A DNA stretch of 64,000 nt from the NCBI GenBank assembly GCA_900545345.1, contig UQYQ01000010.1, positions 7,334 through 71,333 of the forward strand. The letters run 5' to 3'. This document shows, one piece after another, positions 35,733 through 43,914 of the stretch (position 1 is its first letter; each line of letters opens with the position of its first letter). The position numbers and the translations under genes were made by a program. Under the pieces are notes generated by a model. It was not told where the DNA came from. It did no database searches and saw only the letters and a program-made list of their open reading frames with translations. The stretch comes from an uncultured Ruminococcus sp. (GTDB lineage: Bacteria > Bacillota > Clostridia > Oscillospirales > Ruminococcaceae).

Positions 35733-37082
35733 ATGACTAAGGATACTATCTCACTCTCAGCAAGAGATAGGTTGGCATGTCTGTTTGATAACGGTGAGTT
35801 TACTGAACTGGATGCAATGGCGAAATGTTCAGATAATCTTTCGGGTGTAATAACAGCTTATGGATATGTTGATTCTAATCCGGTTTATGCTTTTGCTCAG
35901 GATTCATCAGTTAATGATGGAGCTTTAACAAAAGTACAAGCTGATAAGATTTCTAAAATCTATGATATGGCTTCTGCTACAGGTCTTCCTGTTATAGGGA
36001 TTTACGACTCTTTCGGGGCCGATTTAAACGATGGGATTTCTGCAATGACATCTTATGGGGAACTGCTTTTGAAAGCATCCAATTTGTCAGGTGTTGTACC
36101 GCAGATTTCAGTTATTGCAGGGGTTTGTGCAGGTGCTGCAGCTATTTTGGCAGTGTCGGCTGATTTTGTTGTTATGACAAAAGACGCAGAGTTATTTATT
36201 ACACCGAACACAGAGGTTAAGGATTTGGCTCAAAATGCAGCAGAAAACGGTACAGCTTCCTTGATTGCAGACAGCGATGAAGACGCTGTTGAAAAAGTTA
36301 AAGAAATTTTAGTTAAGCTTCCTCAGAATAATTTATCTCCTGTTCCTATGTTTGAGTATGAAGAACCGAGCGTTGGTTATCAGGATAATGCAGAAAGTAT
36401 TGCTGAAGCTGTGTGTGACGCTGAAAGTATTATTGAACTTTCAAAAGATTTCGGCAAGGCAAGCTATACTGCATTAGCTTCAATCGGCGGAGCAACAGTT
36501 GGTATTTGTGCAACAAATAAAACTGACGATAAGCTTACAGCGTGTGACTGCTCGAAGCTGGCAAGATTTGTTCGCACCTGTGACGCTTTTGCAATTCCTG
36601 TAATCACCTTTGTTGATACCGAAGGTTTTGATAACAGTGAGTGTGCCAATAAATCAGGTGCGGTTTTACAGATGGCAAAATTGTCTTCTGCTTATGCTGA
36701 GGCAACAACCATAAAGATTTCAGTTATTACGGGAAAAGCTTATGGCCCCGGTTTTATTGCTCTTGCAGGCAAGGGTGCTAATGCCGATTTGGTTTTTGCA
36801 GTTGATAAAGCTGTAATTTCTGCATTAGAGCCTGTTGCGGCAGTTGAGTTTTTAAGTCACGATAAATTAAAGGGTACAGATGATTTATCAAAATCGAGAG
36901 AAGAACTTGTAAAGAAATACATTGATGAAGAGGCGTCAGCAAAGGTTGCTGCTGAAAAAATGTGTGTTGACGGTGTTATTTCTACTGATGAAATCAGATA
37001 TACACTTAAAAATGCTATAGAGATAATGGCTGGTAAGAGAATTACAAGACTTCCTAAGAAGCATAATAACAGCCCATTTTAA
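35733..37082 (+). CDS. Biotin-dependent carboxyltransferase, 12S/MmdA type
   Basis: 449 residues from the ATG with GGAGGAAATTCA before it. SARDRLACLFDNGEFTELDA at the N-terminus and GKRITRLPKKHNNSPF at the C-terminus are hallmarks of acyl-CoA carboxyltransferases (PccB/MmdA), with two crotonase-like halves; SVIAGVCAGAAAILAVSADF and AYGPGFIALAGKGANAD are CoA/biotin-site segments. Shorter than the usual 510 residues, mostly in the N-terminal half. It transfers carboxyl between carboxybiotin and an acyl-CoA (propionyl/acetyl). Next come a biotin carrier and a 5S-type subunit, giving the 12S-1.3S-5S set of a methylmalonyl-CoA:pyruvate transcarboxylase. Confidence 0.85.
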   Translation: MTKDTISLSARDRLACLFDNGEFTELDAMAKCSDNLSGVITAYGYVDSNPVYAFAQDSSVNDGALTKVQADKISKIYDMASATGLPVIGIYDSFGADLNDGISAMTSYGELLLKASNLSGVVPQISVIAGVCAGAAAILAVSADFVVMTKDAELFITPNTEVKDLAQNAAENGTASLIADSDEDAVEKVKEILVKLPQNNLSPVPMFEYEEPSVGYQDNAESIAEAVCDAESIIELSKDFGKASYTALASIGGATVGICATNKTDDKLTACDCSKLARFVRTCDAFAIPVITFVDTEGFDNSECANKSGAVLQMAKLSSAYAEATTIKISVITGKAYGPGFIALAGKGANADLVFAVDKAVISALEPVAAVEFLSHDKLKGTDDLSKSREELVKKYIDEEASAKVAAEKMCVDGVISTDEIRYTLKNAIEIMAGKRITRLPKKHNNSPF

Positions 37083-37118
37083 TTAAGTTTTAAAATTATA
37101 GAATAGGTGGTTTTTATA

Positions 37119-37472
37119 ATGAAAAGATATAATATAACTGTAAACGGAAAAACATATGATGTTGCTGTTGAAGAAGCGGGAAGTACTCAGACTTCAGCAT
37201 CAGCACCTGTTGTATCAGCTCCGGCACCGGCACCTGTACCGGCTGCTTCCGCAGCAGAGGGAACGAAGGTTTCAGCACCAATGCCGGGAACTATTTTAGA
37301 TATTAAAGTTTCTGAGGGTGATACTGTCAGTGAAGGTGCTCCTATGTTTGTACTTGAAGCTATGAAAATGGAGAATGATGTTAATGCTCCATGCTCAGGC
37401 AAGGTGGTAAGTATAAATACTGCTAAAGGTTCAGCTGTTGAAACGGGAACTCTTTTAGCAGTAATTCAATAA
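37119..37472 (+). CDS. Biotin carboxyl carrier protein (1.3S type)
   Basis: 117 residues from the ATG after AGGTGG. N-terminal segment MKRYNITVNGKTYDV, an Ala/Pro linker (about 25-47), then the biotinyl domain with EAMKMEN; Lys83 is the biotin site. Matches the small carrier subunits of oxaloacetate/methylmalonyl-CoA decarboxylases and transcarboxylase. It shuttles carboxybiotin between the two flanking gene products. Confidence 0.93.
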   Translation: MKRYNITVNGKTYDVAVEEAGSTQTSASAPVVSAPAPAPVPAASAAEGTKVSAPMPGTILDIKVSEGDTVSEGAPMFVLEAMKMENDVNAPCSGKVVSINTAKGSAVETGTLLAVIQ

Positions 37473-37501
37473 TTTTCAAAATTTTGAAAGGACACTGGAA
37501 A

Positions 37502-38899
37502 ATGGCTAAGGTTAATATTACTGAAACAGTATTAAGAGATGCTCATCAGTCACTTATTGCTACAAGAATGTCTCTTGATGAAATGCTTCCTATTTTATCG
37601 ACAATGGATAAGATAGGTTACTATTCATGTGAGGTTTGGGGCGGAGCAACTTTTGATTCCTGTTTAAGATTTTTACATGAAGACCCATGGGAAAGACTTC
37701 GTACAATAAGAAAAGAAATGCCTAATACAAAGCTGCAAATGCTTTTCAGAGGACAAAATATGCTTGGCTATCGTCATTATGCCGACGATGTTTTAGAGTA
37801 TTTTGTTCAAAAAACCGTTGCAAACGGAATTGATATTATTAGAATATTTGATGCATTGAATGATATAAGAAATTTAGAAACTGCTGTAAAGGCTGCTAAA
37901 AAAGAGGGTGCTCATGCACAGATTGCCATTTCGTATACTTTGGGTGATGTCTTCACAGATGAATACTATGTTGATTATGCAAAGAGAATTGAAGCTATCG
38001 GTGCTGACTCTATTTGTATTAAGGACATGGCAGCACTGCTTACTCCTTATAAGACCGAAAAGCTTGTTAAAGCATTGAAATCGGCAGTTAAAATTCCTGT
38101 ACAGCTTCATACTCACTACACTTCGGGATTGGCTTCAATGTGCTTGCTAAAGGGTGTTGAGGCCGGTGTTGACGCTATTGATACTGCAATGTCACCACTG
38201 GCACTCGGTACTTCACATGCACCGACCGAGTCAATGGTTGCGGCACTTCAGGGAACTGACTATGATACAGGTCTTGACCTCGTTAAGCTAAATGAAGTTA
38301 GAGATTACTTTATGACACTTCGTCAGAAGTATTTAGATAATGGTCTGCTTGACCCTAAGATGCTTGCTACTGATGCAAACGCTTTGATTTATCAGGTACC
38401 GGGCGGAATGCTTTCAAATCTTTTATCACAGCTTAAACAGGCAGGTAAGGAAGATCAGCTGACAGAGGTTCTGCAAGAAGTTCCTAGAGTAAGAAAAGAC
38501 TCAGGATTCCCTCCGCTTGTTACACCTACATCACAGATTGTCGGAACACAGGCAGTGTTTAATGTAATTATGGGCGAAAGATATAAAACAGTCACCAAGG
38601 AATTTAAGGGACTTGTTAAAGGCGAGTATGGAAAAACTCCTGTTGACATCGATCCGGAGTTCCAGAAGAAAATTTTGGGTGATGAAAAGCCTATCACATG
38701 CCGTCCTGCTGATTTAATTGAGCCTGAGCTTGAAAAGCTGAGAAAAGAATGTGCAGAATGGATTGAACAGGATGAAGATGTTTTAAGCTATGCACAATTT
38801 CCAAAGGTTGCTCCTAAATTCTTTGAAGAGAGAAGAGACAAAAAACTCGGAATTGATTATTCACATTCAAATACAGAAACTAAAGTTCATCCTTTGTAA
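37502..38899 (+). CDS. Pyruvate/oxaloacetate carboxyltransferase (5S/OadA-type)
   Basis: 465 residues from the ATG after GAAAGGACACTGG. TIM-barrel with ITETVLRDAHQSLIATRM (metal-binding Asp), GGATFDSCLRFL, QLHTHYTSG (metal His pair) and the C-terminal conserved domain ending with GKTPVDIDPEFQKKILG. It carries no biotinyl domain of its own, unlike many OadA proteins, and relies on the separate carrier. No OadB sodium-pump gene is present, so a soluble transcarboxylase or decarboxylase is implied. Three-gene sets of this order are known from other Clostridia such as C. thermocellum (recollection). Confidence 0.9.
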   Translation: MAKVNITETVLRDAHQSLIATRMSLDEMLPILSTMDKIGYYSCEVWGGATFDSCLRFLHEDPWERLRTIRKEMPNTKLQMLFRGQNMLGYRHYADDVLEYFVQKTVANGIDIIRIFDALNDIRNLETAVKAAKKEGAHAQIAISYTLGDVFTDEYYVDYAKRIEAIGADSICIKDMAALLTPYKTEKLVKALKSAVKIPVQLHTHYTSGLASMCLLKGVEAGVDAIDTAMSPLALGTSHAPTESMVAALQGTDYDTGLDLVKLNEVRDYFMTLRQKYLDNGLLDPKMLATDANALIYQVPGGMLSNLLSQLKQAGKEDQLTEVLQEVPRVRKDSGFPPLVTPTSQIVGTQAVFNVIMGERYKTVTKEFKGLVKGEYGKTPVDIDPEFQKKILGDEKPITCRPADLIEPELEKLRKECAEWIEQDEDVLSYAQFPKVAPKFFEERRDKKLGIDYSHSNTETKVHPL

Positions 38900-38940
38900 T
38901 CAGTTGATAATTGACAATGGAAAATTGATAATTTAAATGT

Positions 38941-38997
38941 AAAAAAACTGCGGACTTTTGTATCAATTAAGATACTGAATCCGCAGTTTTATTTTTT
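38941..38997. terminator. Bidirectional terminator
   Basis: AAAACTGCGGA and TCCGCAGTTTT pair, with an inner GTATC/GATAC pair; A and T runs flank it. Separates the convergent transcarboxylase operon and GNAT gene. Confidence 0.9.
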
Positions 38998-39040
38998 ATA
39001 AATTAATTAATTCTGTAATGGCAGAAAGCCATTTTTATAT

Positions 39041-39553
39041 TTATAATTTGATTTCATAAATATCTGCTTGTTCACCTTGAATTTCACAACTACGCTCATA
39101 CACACCACCATTTTTAATAATAGTCTTTATTGACGGTTCATTATTTTTAAAGGCTGTAAGGTGAATTTTATGTAATCCTGCACTTTTTGCCACAGCCATG
39201 ACTTGTTTCAGCATTTCTGTGGCATATCCTTTTCTTCTTTCGGAAGGTCTAACACTGTAACCGGAATTTCCAAAGTCCTTTAAAAAATCATTAAGTGTAT
39301 GTCTTAAGTCTATAATTCCAACAATTCTATCATTTTCATCAACAGCAAAGAAAGTATCAGTTACTACCCAAGTCGGATTTACAGTATCAATAGACATGTT
39401 GTTAGTTACATATACAAGCCATTCTTCATATGATTCGATTTTATCAAGCAATTCACTTCCGTTAATTATCATCTCACCGTTATTAAAATGCTCCTGCCTG
39501 TAATCCAGTGCTTTTTCTTTCATGTCAATAGTTGGTCTTGCCAATTTTATCAT
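39041..39553 (-). CDS. GNAT family N-acetyltransferase
   Basis: 170 residues with IVGIIDLRHTLN, SVRPSERRKGYATEML (acetyl-CoA-binding R/QxxGxG-type loop), AGLHKIHLTAFKNNEPSIKTI and NGGVYE, the standard GNAT order. Substrate unknown. Last in a minus-strand run after the TSCPD and malic enzyme genes. Confidence 0.88.
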   Translation of the reverse strand: MIKLARPTIDMKEKALDYRQEHFNNGEMIINGSELLDKIESYEEWLVYVTNNMSIDTVNPTWVVTDTFFAVDENDRIVGIIDLRHTLNDFLKDFGNSGYSVRPSERRKGYATEMLKQVMAVAKSAGLHKIHLTAFKNNEPSIKTIIKNGGVYERSCEIQGEQADIYEIKL

Positions 39554-39593
39554 AATTTAATTTTTCTTAATCAGTTCGTCGGTGAATGAGTTT

Positions 39594-39842
39594 TTATCCC
39601 TGTTGAGTTTCTTCTAATGCAAGTGCAAGCTGAGCAGGGCAGGAAGTTCCTCTTCCTCCGCAGTCAACATCTTTTAAAAGCTTTATTACATCTTCAACCT
39701 TCATACCTTTTGCAAGTCTTGCAACGCCTTGAGTATTACCTGAGCATCCGCCGATAAACTCAACATTTTTAACAATTTCGTTTTCAACCTCAACATTTAT
39801 CTGTCGTGAGCACACTCCGCGAGTTTTATAATTTATTATCAT
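39594..39842 (-). CDS. TSCPD-domain protein (TIGR03905-like)
   Basis: 82 residues: YKTRGVCSRQINVEVENEIV, GGCSGNTQGVARLAKGM and DCGGRGTSCPAQLALAL. The four Cys suggest metal binding. The TSCPD domain is otherwise found at the C-terminus of B12-dependent ribonucleotide reductases; stand-alone copies of this length form an uncharacterised family. AAGGAG ribosome site; 17 nt after the malic enzyme gene. Confidence 0.85.
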   Translation of the reverse strand: MIINYKTRGVCSRQINVEVENEIVKNVEFIGGCSGNTQGVARLAKGMKVEDVIKLLKDVDCGGRGTSCPAQLALALEETQQG

Positions 39843-39858
39843 AATTAATTCTCCTTGT

Positions 39859-41034
39859 TTATTTTATTCTTGCTGAACCGCTGTCAACAGCAGCTTGTGC
39901 TACTGCTTTAGAAACAGCTTCAGGAATTTTTCTGTCAAACGCATTTGGCAAAATGAAATCTGCACTCAGTTCATCATCACTAACGCATTCAGCAATTGCC
40001 TTTGCTGCCGCCATTTTCATATCTTCGTTAATATCTCTGGCTCTGACAGCTAAAGCACCTTTGAATATTCCGGGAAAAGCAACAACATTGTTTATTTGGT
40101 TAGGGAAGTCGCTTCGTCCTGTTCCAACTATAAATGCACCGGCTGATTTTGCTTTATCAGGCATTATTTCAGGTGTAGGATTAGCCATTGCAAAAATAAT
40201 AGGCTTGTCATTCATAGATTTAACCATTTCTTCGGTTACAAGATTAGGTTTTGAAACACCTACGAACGCATCAGCACCTTTCAATGCATCTGACAGTGAA
40301 CCGGTTAAATTATCTTTATTTGTAACTTTAGCGATTTCTTTATGAGCGTCACTGAGTGTATCATCGGTTTTAGAAATGATTCCGTTTATGTCAACCATTA
40401 TTATATTACCAACTCCGAGTGATAATAACAATTTTGCAATGGCTGTTCCGGCAGCACCTGCACCGTTTATAACAAGAGTTAAATTCTCGATTTTTTTATT
40501 TGCAACCTTGCAGGCATTCATGAGTGCAGCACCTACTACGATAGCTGTTCCGTGCTGGTCATCATGAAAAACCGGAATATCTATTTTTTCTTTTAATTTT
40601 TTTTCGATTTCAAAGCATCTCGGAGCAGAAATATCTTCTAAATTTATTCCGCCGAAGCTGTCAGAAATAAGCTCAATAGTTCTGACAATTTCATCTGTAT
40701 CTTTTGACTTAATACAAATAGGGAATGCGTCAACATCTGCAAACTCTTTAAAAAGAGCACATTTACCCTCCATTACCGGCATACCTGCTAAGCCTCCGAT
40801 ATCACCGAGTCCTAAAACAGCTGTTCCGTCAGTTATAACAGCAACGAGGTTTGAACGTCTTGTGAGTTCGTATGAAAGCTCGGGATTCTTTTGAATTTCT
40901 AAGCATGGTCTTGCAACTCCCGGAGTGTATGCATGTGATAAATCGTCAGAGTTTTCAACCTTAACTCTTGATACTATCTCGATTTTTCCATTCCATTGTT
41001 TATGTTTATTTAAAGATGATTCCATTATGTCCAT
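39859..41034 (-). CDS. NAD(P)-dependent malic enzyme
   Basis: Oxidative decarboxylation of malate to pyruvate. 391 residues, the short bacterial type: YTPGVARPC, LGDIGGLAGMPVMEGK, NLEDISAPRCF, VFHDDQHGTAIV (metal/catalytic), and the dinucleotide site INGAGAAGTAIAKLL; ANPTPEI near the C-terminus. Its position opposite the transcarboxylase operon links two routes between C4 acids and pyruvate. Start at the first ATG, with AAAGGTT before it; MESS, four codons on, is an alternative. Confidence 0.95.
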   Translation of the reverse strand: MDIMESSLNKHKQWNGKIEIVSRVKVENSDDLSHAYTPGVARPCLEIQKNPELSYELTRRSNLVAVITDGTAVLGLGDIGGLAGMPVMEGKCALFKEFADVDAFPICIKSKDTDEIVRTIELISDSFGGINLEDISAPRCFEIEKKLKEKIDIPVFHDDQHGTAIVVGAALMNACKVANKKIENLTLVINGAGAAGTAIAKLLLSLGVGNIIMVDINGIISKTDDTLSDAHKEIAKVTNKDNLTGSLSDALKGADAFVGVSKPNLVTEEMVKSMNDKPIIFAMANPTPEIMPDKAKSAGAFIVGTGRSDFPNQINNVVAFPGIFKGALAVRARDINEDMKMAAAKAIAECVSDDELSADFILPNAFDRKIPEAVSKAVAQAAVDSGSARIK

Positions 41035-41115
41035 ATTGATTTAACCTTTCTTTCAACATCATTAAAAAATATATATTAGTTAAAGTTTAGTTTCACTGAT
41101 TATTATAAAAATATA

Positions 41116-41961
41116 TTATCTTTGTGAGTTTTTATCTATAAGCGAGAAAATTTTCTTTATATTTTCTTCATCTGTTGTTTTACTTCCTATATGTGTAGGG
41201 ACAGCGTTATACAGCCCGTGGAAATCTGACCCGCCTGTAACAATCAGGTCATAGTTTTCGGCAATTTTTAAAAGCTTATCTTGATTTTCTTTGTTTGCAG
41301 AATAGTGATAAACTTCGATTCCGTCAAGCTTTTTCTTTTGAGCCAATTCTTCGCATAATTCTATATTGTCAAACATACAAGGATGTGCTAAAACGGCTAT
41401 TCCCCGTGCTGAGTGTATTAAATCCAATACAAAATCAACGCTTGGATATCTTCTTGTAACCAAAATTGAGCCTTCGCCGTTTTTTGTGAATAGTTTGTCA
41501 GATAATTCTCCGTAAAGGTCAACTGCATAGCCGTAGTTTACTAATGCTCTCATAATATGCTGTTTATAAATACTCTTACTGCTTTTAGCATATTTTAAAA
41601 CAGCCTCTGTGGAGATAGGATACAGCTCTTTAACCTTTTCAATCATATCTTTTGAGCAAGATTTCCTGATTTCACAGGATTTAATGCAAAGTCCTTCAAG
41701 TCTGTCGGGTTTTTGCGGTGCATAGCAAAGTATATGTACTTTACAGTTCCTTTTTTCGTCCCAAGCAGAAAGCTCAACCCCGGGAATTATTTTAACGCCA
41801 TATCTTTCTCCCAATACATGAGCTCTGTTATAAGATGATAAAGTATCGTGGTCGGTAATAGATAAAACATCTATTTCGGTTCTTTTAGCCTGAACGATTA
41901 TTTCTTCAATTCCAAGCGAACCGTCGGATAAGGTTGTATGACAGTGTAAATCTCCTTTCAT
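41116..41961 (-). CDS. PHP-domain phosphoesterase (RNase AM/TrpH-like)
   Basis: 281 residues beginning GDLHCHTTLSDGSLGIEEI, with ITDHDTLSSY, GVELSAW, AHPCMF and GGSDFHG, the full PHP metal-ligand series. Family members of this length hydrolyse 3',5'-nucleotide bisphosphates and trim RNA 5' ends. GGAGGTTA ribosome site and a good promoter 30 nt upstream; monocistronic. Confidence 0.88.
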   Translation of the reverse strand: MKGDLHCHTTLSDGSLGIEEIIVQAKRTEIDVLSITDHDTLSSYNRAHVLGERYGVKIIPGVELSAWDEKRNCKVHILCYAPQKPDRLEGLCIKSCEIRKSCSKDMIEKVKELYPISTEAVLKYAKSSKSIYKQHIMRALVNYGYAVDLYGELSDKLFTKNGEGSILVTRRYPSVDFVLDLIHSARGIAVLAHPCMFDNIELCEELAQKKKLDGIEVYHYSANKENQDKLLKIAENYDLIVTGGSDFHGLYNAVPTHIGSKTTDEENIKKIFSLIDKNSQR

Positions 41962-41991
41962 ACATTAACCTCCATTCTAAAAATATATTAT

Positions 41992-42020
41992 ATTATATCA
42001 AAAATTCGACAAAAAATCAA
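41992..42020 (-). promoter_or_regulatory. Promoter of the PHP gene
   Basis: Minus-strand TTGATT (42020-42015), 17-bp spacer, TATAAT (41997-41992), preceded by TGA as an extended -10. Confidence 0.75.
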
Positions 42021-42045
42021 GCAATTCAGTATATGTAAATTAGTG

Positions 42046-42993
42046 TTAAAAGAACTTGTCAACAAACCATGGAGTGTTAGTTTCGAATGTTTTGTTGTTT
42101 AGATAATTTAGTATACCCGCATCGGTTTTAAAATCAAATGTAAGACGGTTAGAACACAAAGCCTGTGTTTTAACACCATATTTTTTATTAATTCGGTTTA
42201 TGCCGTATTTTCCGTCGCCAAGCAGGGGATGACCGATGAATGATAAATGTGCTCTGATTTGATGAGTTCGTCCTGTTAATAAATCTATTTCAAGAAGTGA
42301 AAGATTATTCTTTTCTTTCAGAACTTTATATTTAGTTAAAATCTGTTTGTTGTCAGGTTTCTTTTCTTTTTGGATATAAACGGTTTTGCTTTTTTCATCT
42401 TTGAAAAGATAGTTTTTAATTATACTTTCTTTTTTTTCTAAGATGCCGATGCATACGCAAAGATAATACTTGTGAAGCTCTCTGTCTTTGATTTTTTGAT
42501 TTAATATTCTCAGGCTTTCGGCATTTTTTGCACATATAACTATGCCGGTTGTATTTCTGTCAAGTCTGTTGCAAAGCGAAGGAGCAAAGGATAACTCGTT
42601 GTCAGGATTATATTCTTTTTTGTCATATAAATAATGTTTAATTCGATTTATAAGAGTGTCAATACTGTTGTCATCATCTTCGTGAACAACCAATCCCGAA
42701 GGCTTGTCAACAAGAATGATATTTTTATCTTCATAAACTATATTAATTTTGTCGGGAACATTTAAAAAGCTTTTTTCTTTCGGTGACTCGAAAAATTCAT
42801 CATTTATATAAAGCTGCAGCTCATCACCTGCATTGAGTCTGGTAGAAATTTCACATCGTTTTCCGTTTAGTTTTATGCGTTTAAGCCGGATATATTTGTA
42901 CATAAGATTTTTCGGTAAATTTTTTACTGACTTAGTAAGAAATCTATCAAGTCTTTGTCCTGCATCATTATCATTTATAATAAATTTTTTCAA
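42046..42993 (-). CDS. RluA-family pseudouridine synthase
   Basis: 315 residues: S4-like N-terminus (GQRLDRFLTKSVKNL), DKPSGLVVH, the catalytic CNRLDRNTTGIVICAK and LLTGRTHQIRAHL. RluC/RluD subgroup by length and S4 domain; the exact rRNA target cannot be told from sequence. Minus-strand extended -10 promoter at 43062-43057. Confidence 0.88.
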   Translation of the reverse strand: MKKFIINDNDAGQRLDRFLTKSVKNLPKNLMYKYIRLKRIKLNGKRCEISTRLNAGDELQLYINDEFFESPKEKSFLNVPDKINIVYEDKNIILVDKPSGLVVHEDDDNSIDTLINRIKHYLYDKKEYNPDNELSFAPSLCNRLDRNTTGIVICAKNAESLRILNQKIKDRELHKYYLCVCIGILEKKESIIKNYLFKDEKSKTVYIQKEKKPDNKQILTKYKVLKEKNNLSLLEIDLLTGRTHQIRAHLSFIGHPLLGDGKYGINRINKKYGVKTQALCSNRLTFDFKTDAGILNYLNNKTFETNTPWFVDKFF

Positions 42994-43056
42994 AATATAA
43001 ATCCTCGTTTCTTAGCTTTAATATCAGTTCTGCTGCCTGATTGATTTTATAACTTT

Positions 43057-43062
43057 ATTATA
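43057..43062 (-). promoter_or_regulatory. Extended -10 of the RluA-family gene
   Basis: Minus-strand TGATATAAT with no good -35 box; about 65 nt before the gene. Confidence 0.5.
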
Positions 43063-43085
43063 TCATACTTTTTAATAAAATGCAC

Positions 43086-43114
43086 TTTACTTTCACATTA
43101 TAATAATGTATAAT
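43086..43114 (+). promoter_or_regulatory. Promoter of radC-uvrB
   Basis: TTTACT 43086-43091, 17-bp spacer, TATAAT 43109-43114, followed six bases later by a LexA-like box. Confidence 0.75.
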
Positions 43115-43120
43115 TAAAAA

Positions 43121-43132
43121 GAACATAAGTTC
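43121..43132 (+). promoter_or_regulatory. LexA-like SOS box, radC-uvrB
   Basis: GAACATAAGTTC, a perfect GAAC-N4-GTTC match to the Gram-positive LexA (Cheo) box core, six bases after the -10 and so over the transcription start. Confidence 0.75.
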
Positions 43133-43208
43133 ACTGTTAGACGATGAAAAGTTAATCTTTCTGATTTGTTAAAATTAATAAAGCAAAAAGAAAGGAAGTT
43201 GATATATT

Positions 43209-43892
43209 ATGGACGCACCGCATGCAGGTCACAGACAACGAATGAGAGAGCGTTTCCTCAAAATGGGTTTAGACAGTTTTGAACCTCACGAGGTGCTTGA
43301 ACTGCTGCTGACATATAGCATTCCAAGAAAGAACACAAATGTGATTGCACATAAGCTCATTGATAAATTCGGGTCAATTTCTGCTGTTTTCGATGCACCC
43401 TGTGAAGCTCTTATGAGTGTTGACAGCATTACAGAGAATTCAGCAGTACTGATAAAAATGGTTCCTCAAATATTGAGATTTTATAAAAGTGAAATGAATG
43501 AATCTAAATGTCTTAATACGATTGAAAGAGTTACGGGATTTTTTTCTGTTGCATTTATAGGTCTGACAAAAGAAGAATTTAAAGTGTGCTGTCTGGATAA
43601 CGGACTTAATGTTATTTCTTGTACCACTGTTGCAAAGGGTACAAATAAATCTGCACCTATTACTGCGAGATTAGTGGCGGAGGCTGCTTTTAATGCAAAC
43701 AGCTCGAATGTAATTATTGCACATAATCATCCGGACGCAAGCTGTACACCGTCAGAAGCTGACAAGGTAGTTACAAGAAAATTAAGAACAAGCTTAAAGG
43801 CAATTGATATTGATGTATTAGACCACATTATAGTAGGAAAAGACGGAGTTATGTCTTTTAAGAAAATCGGACTGATACCGTTTATTGATTAA
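43209..43892 (+). CDS. radC: RadC-family JAB-domain protein
   Basis: 227 residues: N-terminal helix-hairpin-helix region (HRQRMRERFLKMGLDSFEPHEVLELLL) and C-terminal JAMM/MPN domain with AHNHPDASCTPSEAD for metal binding. RadC proteins are widely annotated as DNA repair proteins but their role remains unsettled. Here it precedes uvrB by 22 nt and stands behind a LexA-like box, which supports a damage-linked role. Confidence 0.92.
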   Translation: MDAPHAGHRQRMRERFLKMGLDSFEPHEVLELLLTYSIPRKNTNVIAHKLIDKFGSISAVFDAPCEALMSVDSITENSAVLIKMVPQILRFYKSEMNESKCLNTIERVTGFFSVAFIGLTKEEFKVCCLDNGLNVISCTTVAKGTNKSAPITARLVAEAAFNANSSNVIIAHNHPDASCTPSEADKVVTRKLRTSLKAIDIDVLDHIIVGKDGVMSFKKIGLIPFID

Positions 43893-43914
43893 TGCTTGAA
43901 TATTAGGAGTTTTT

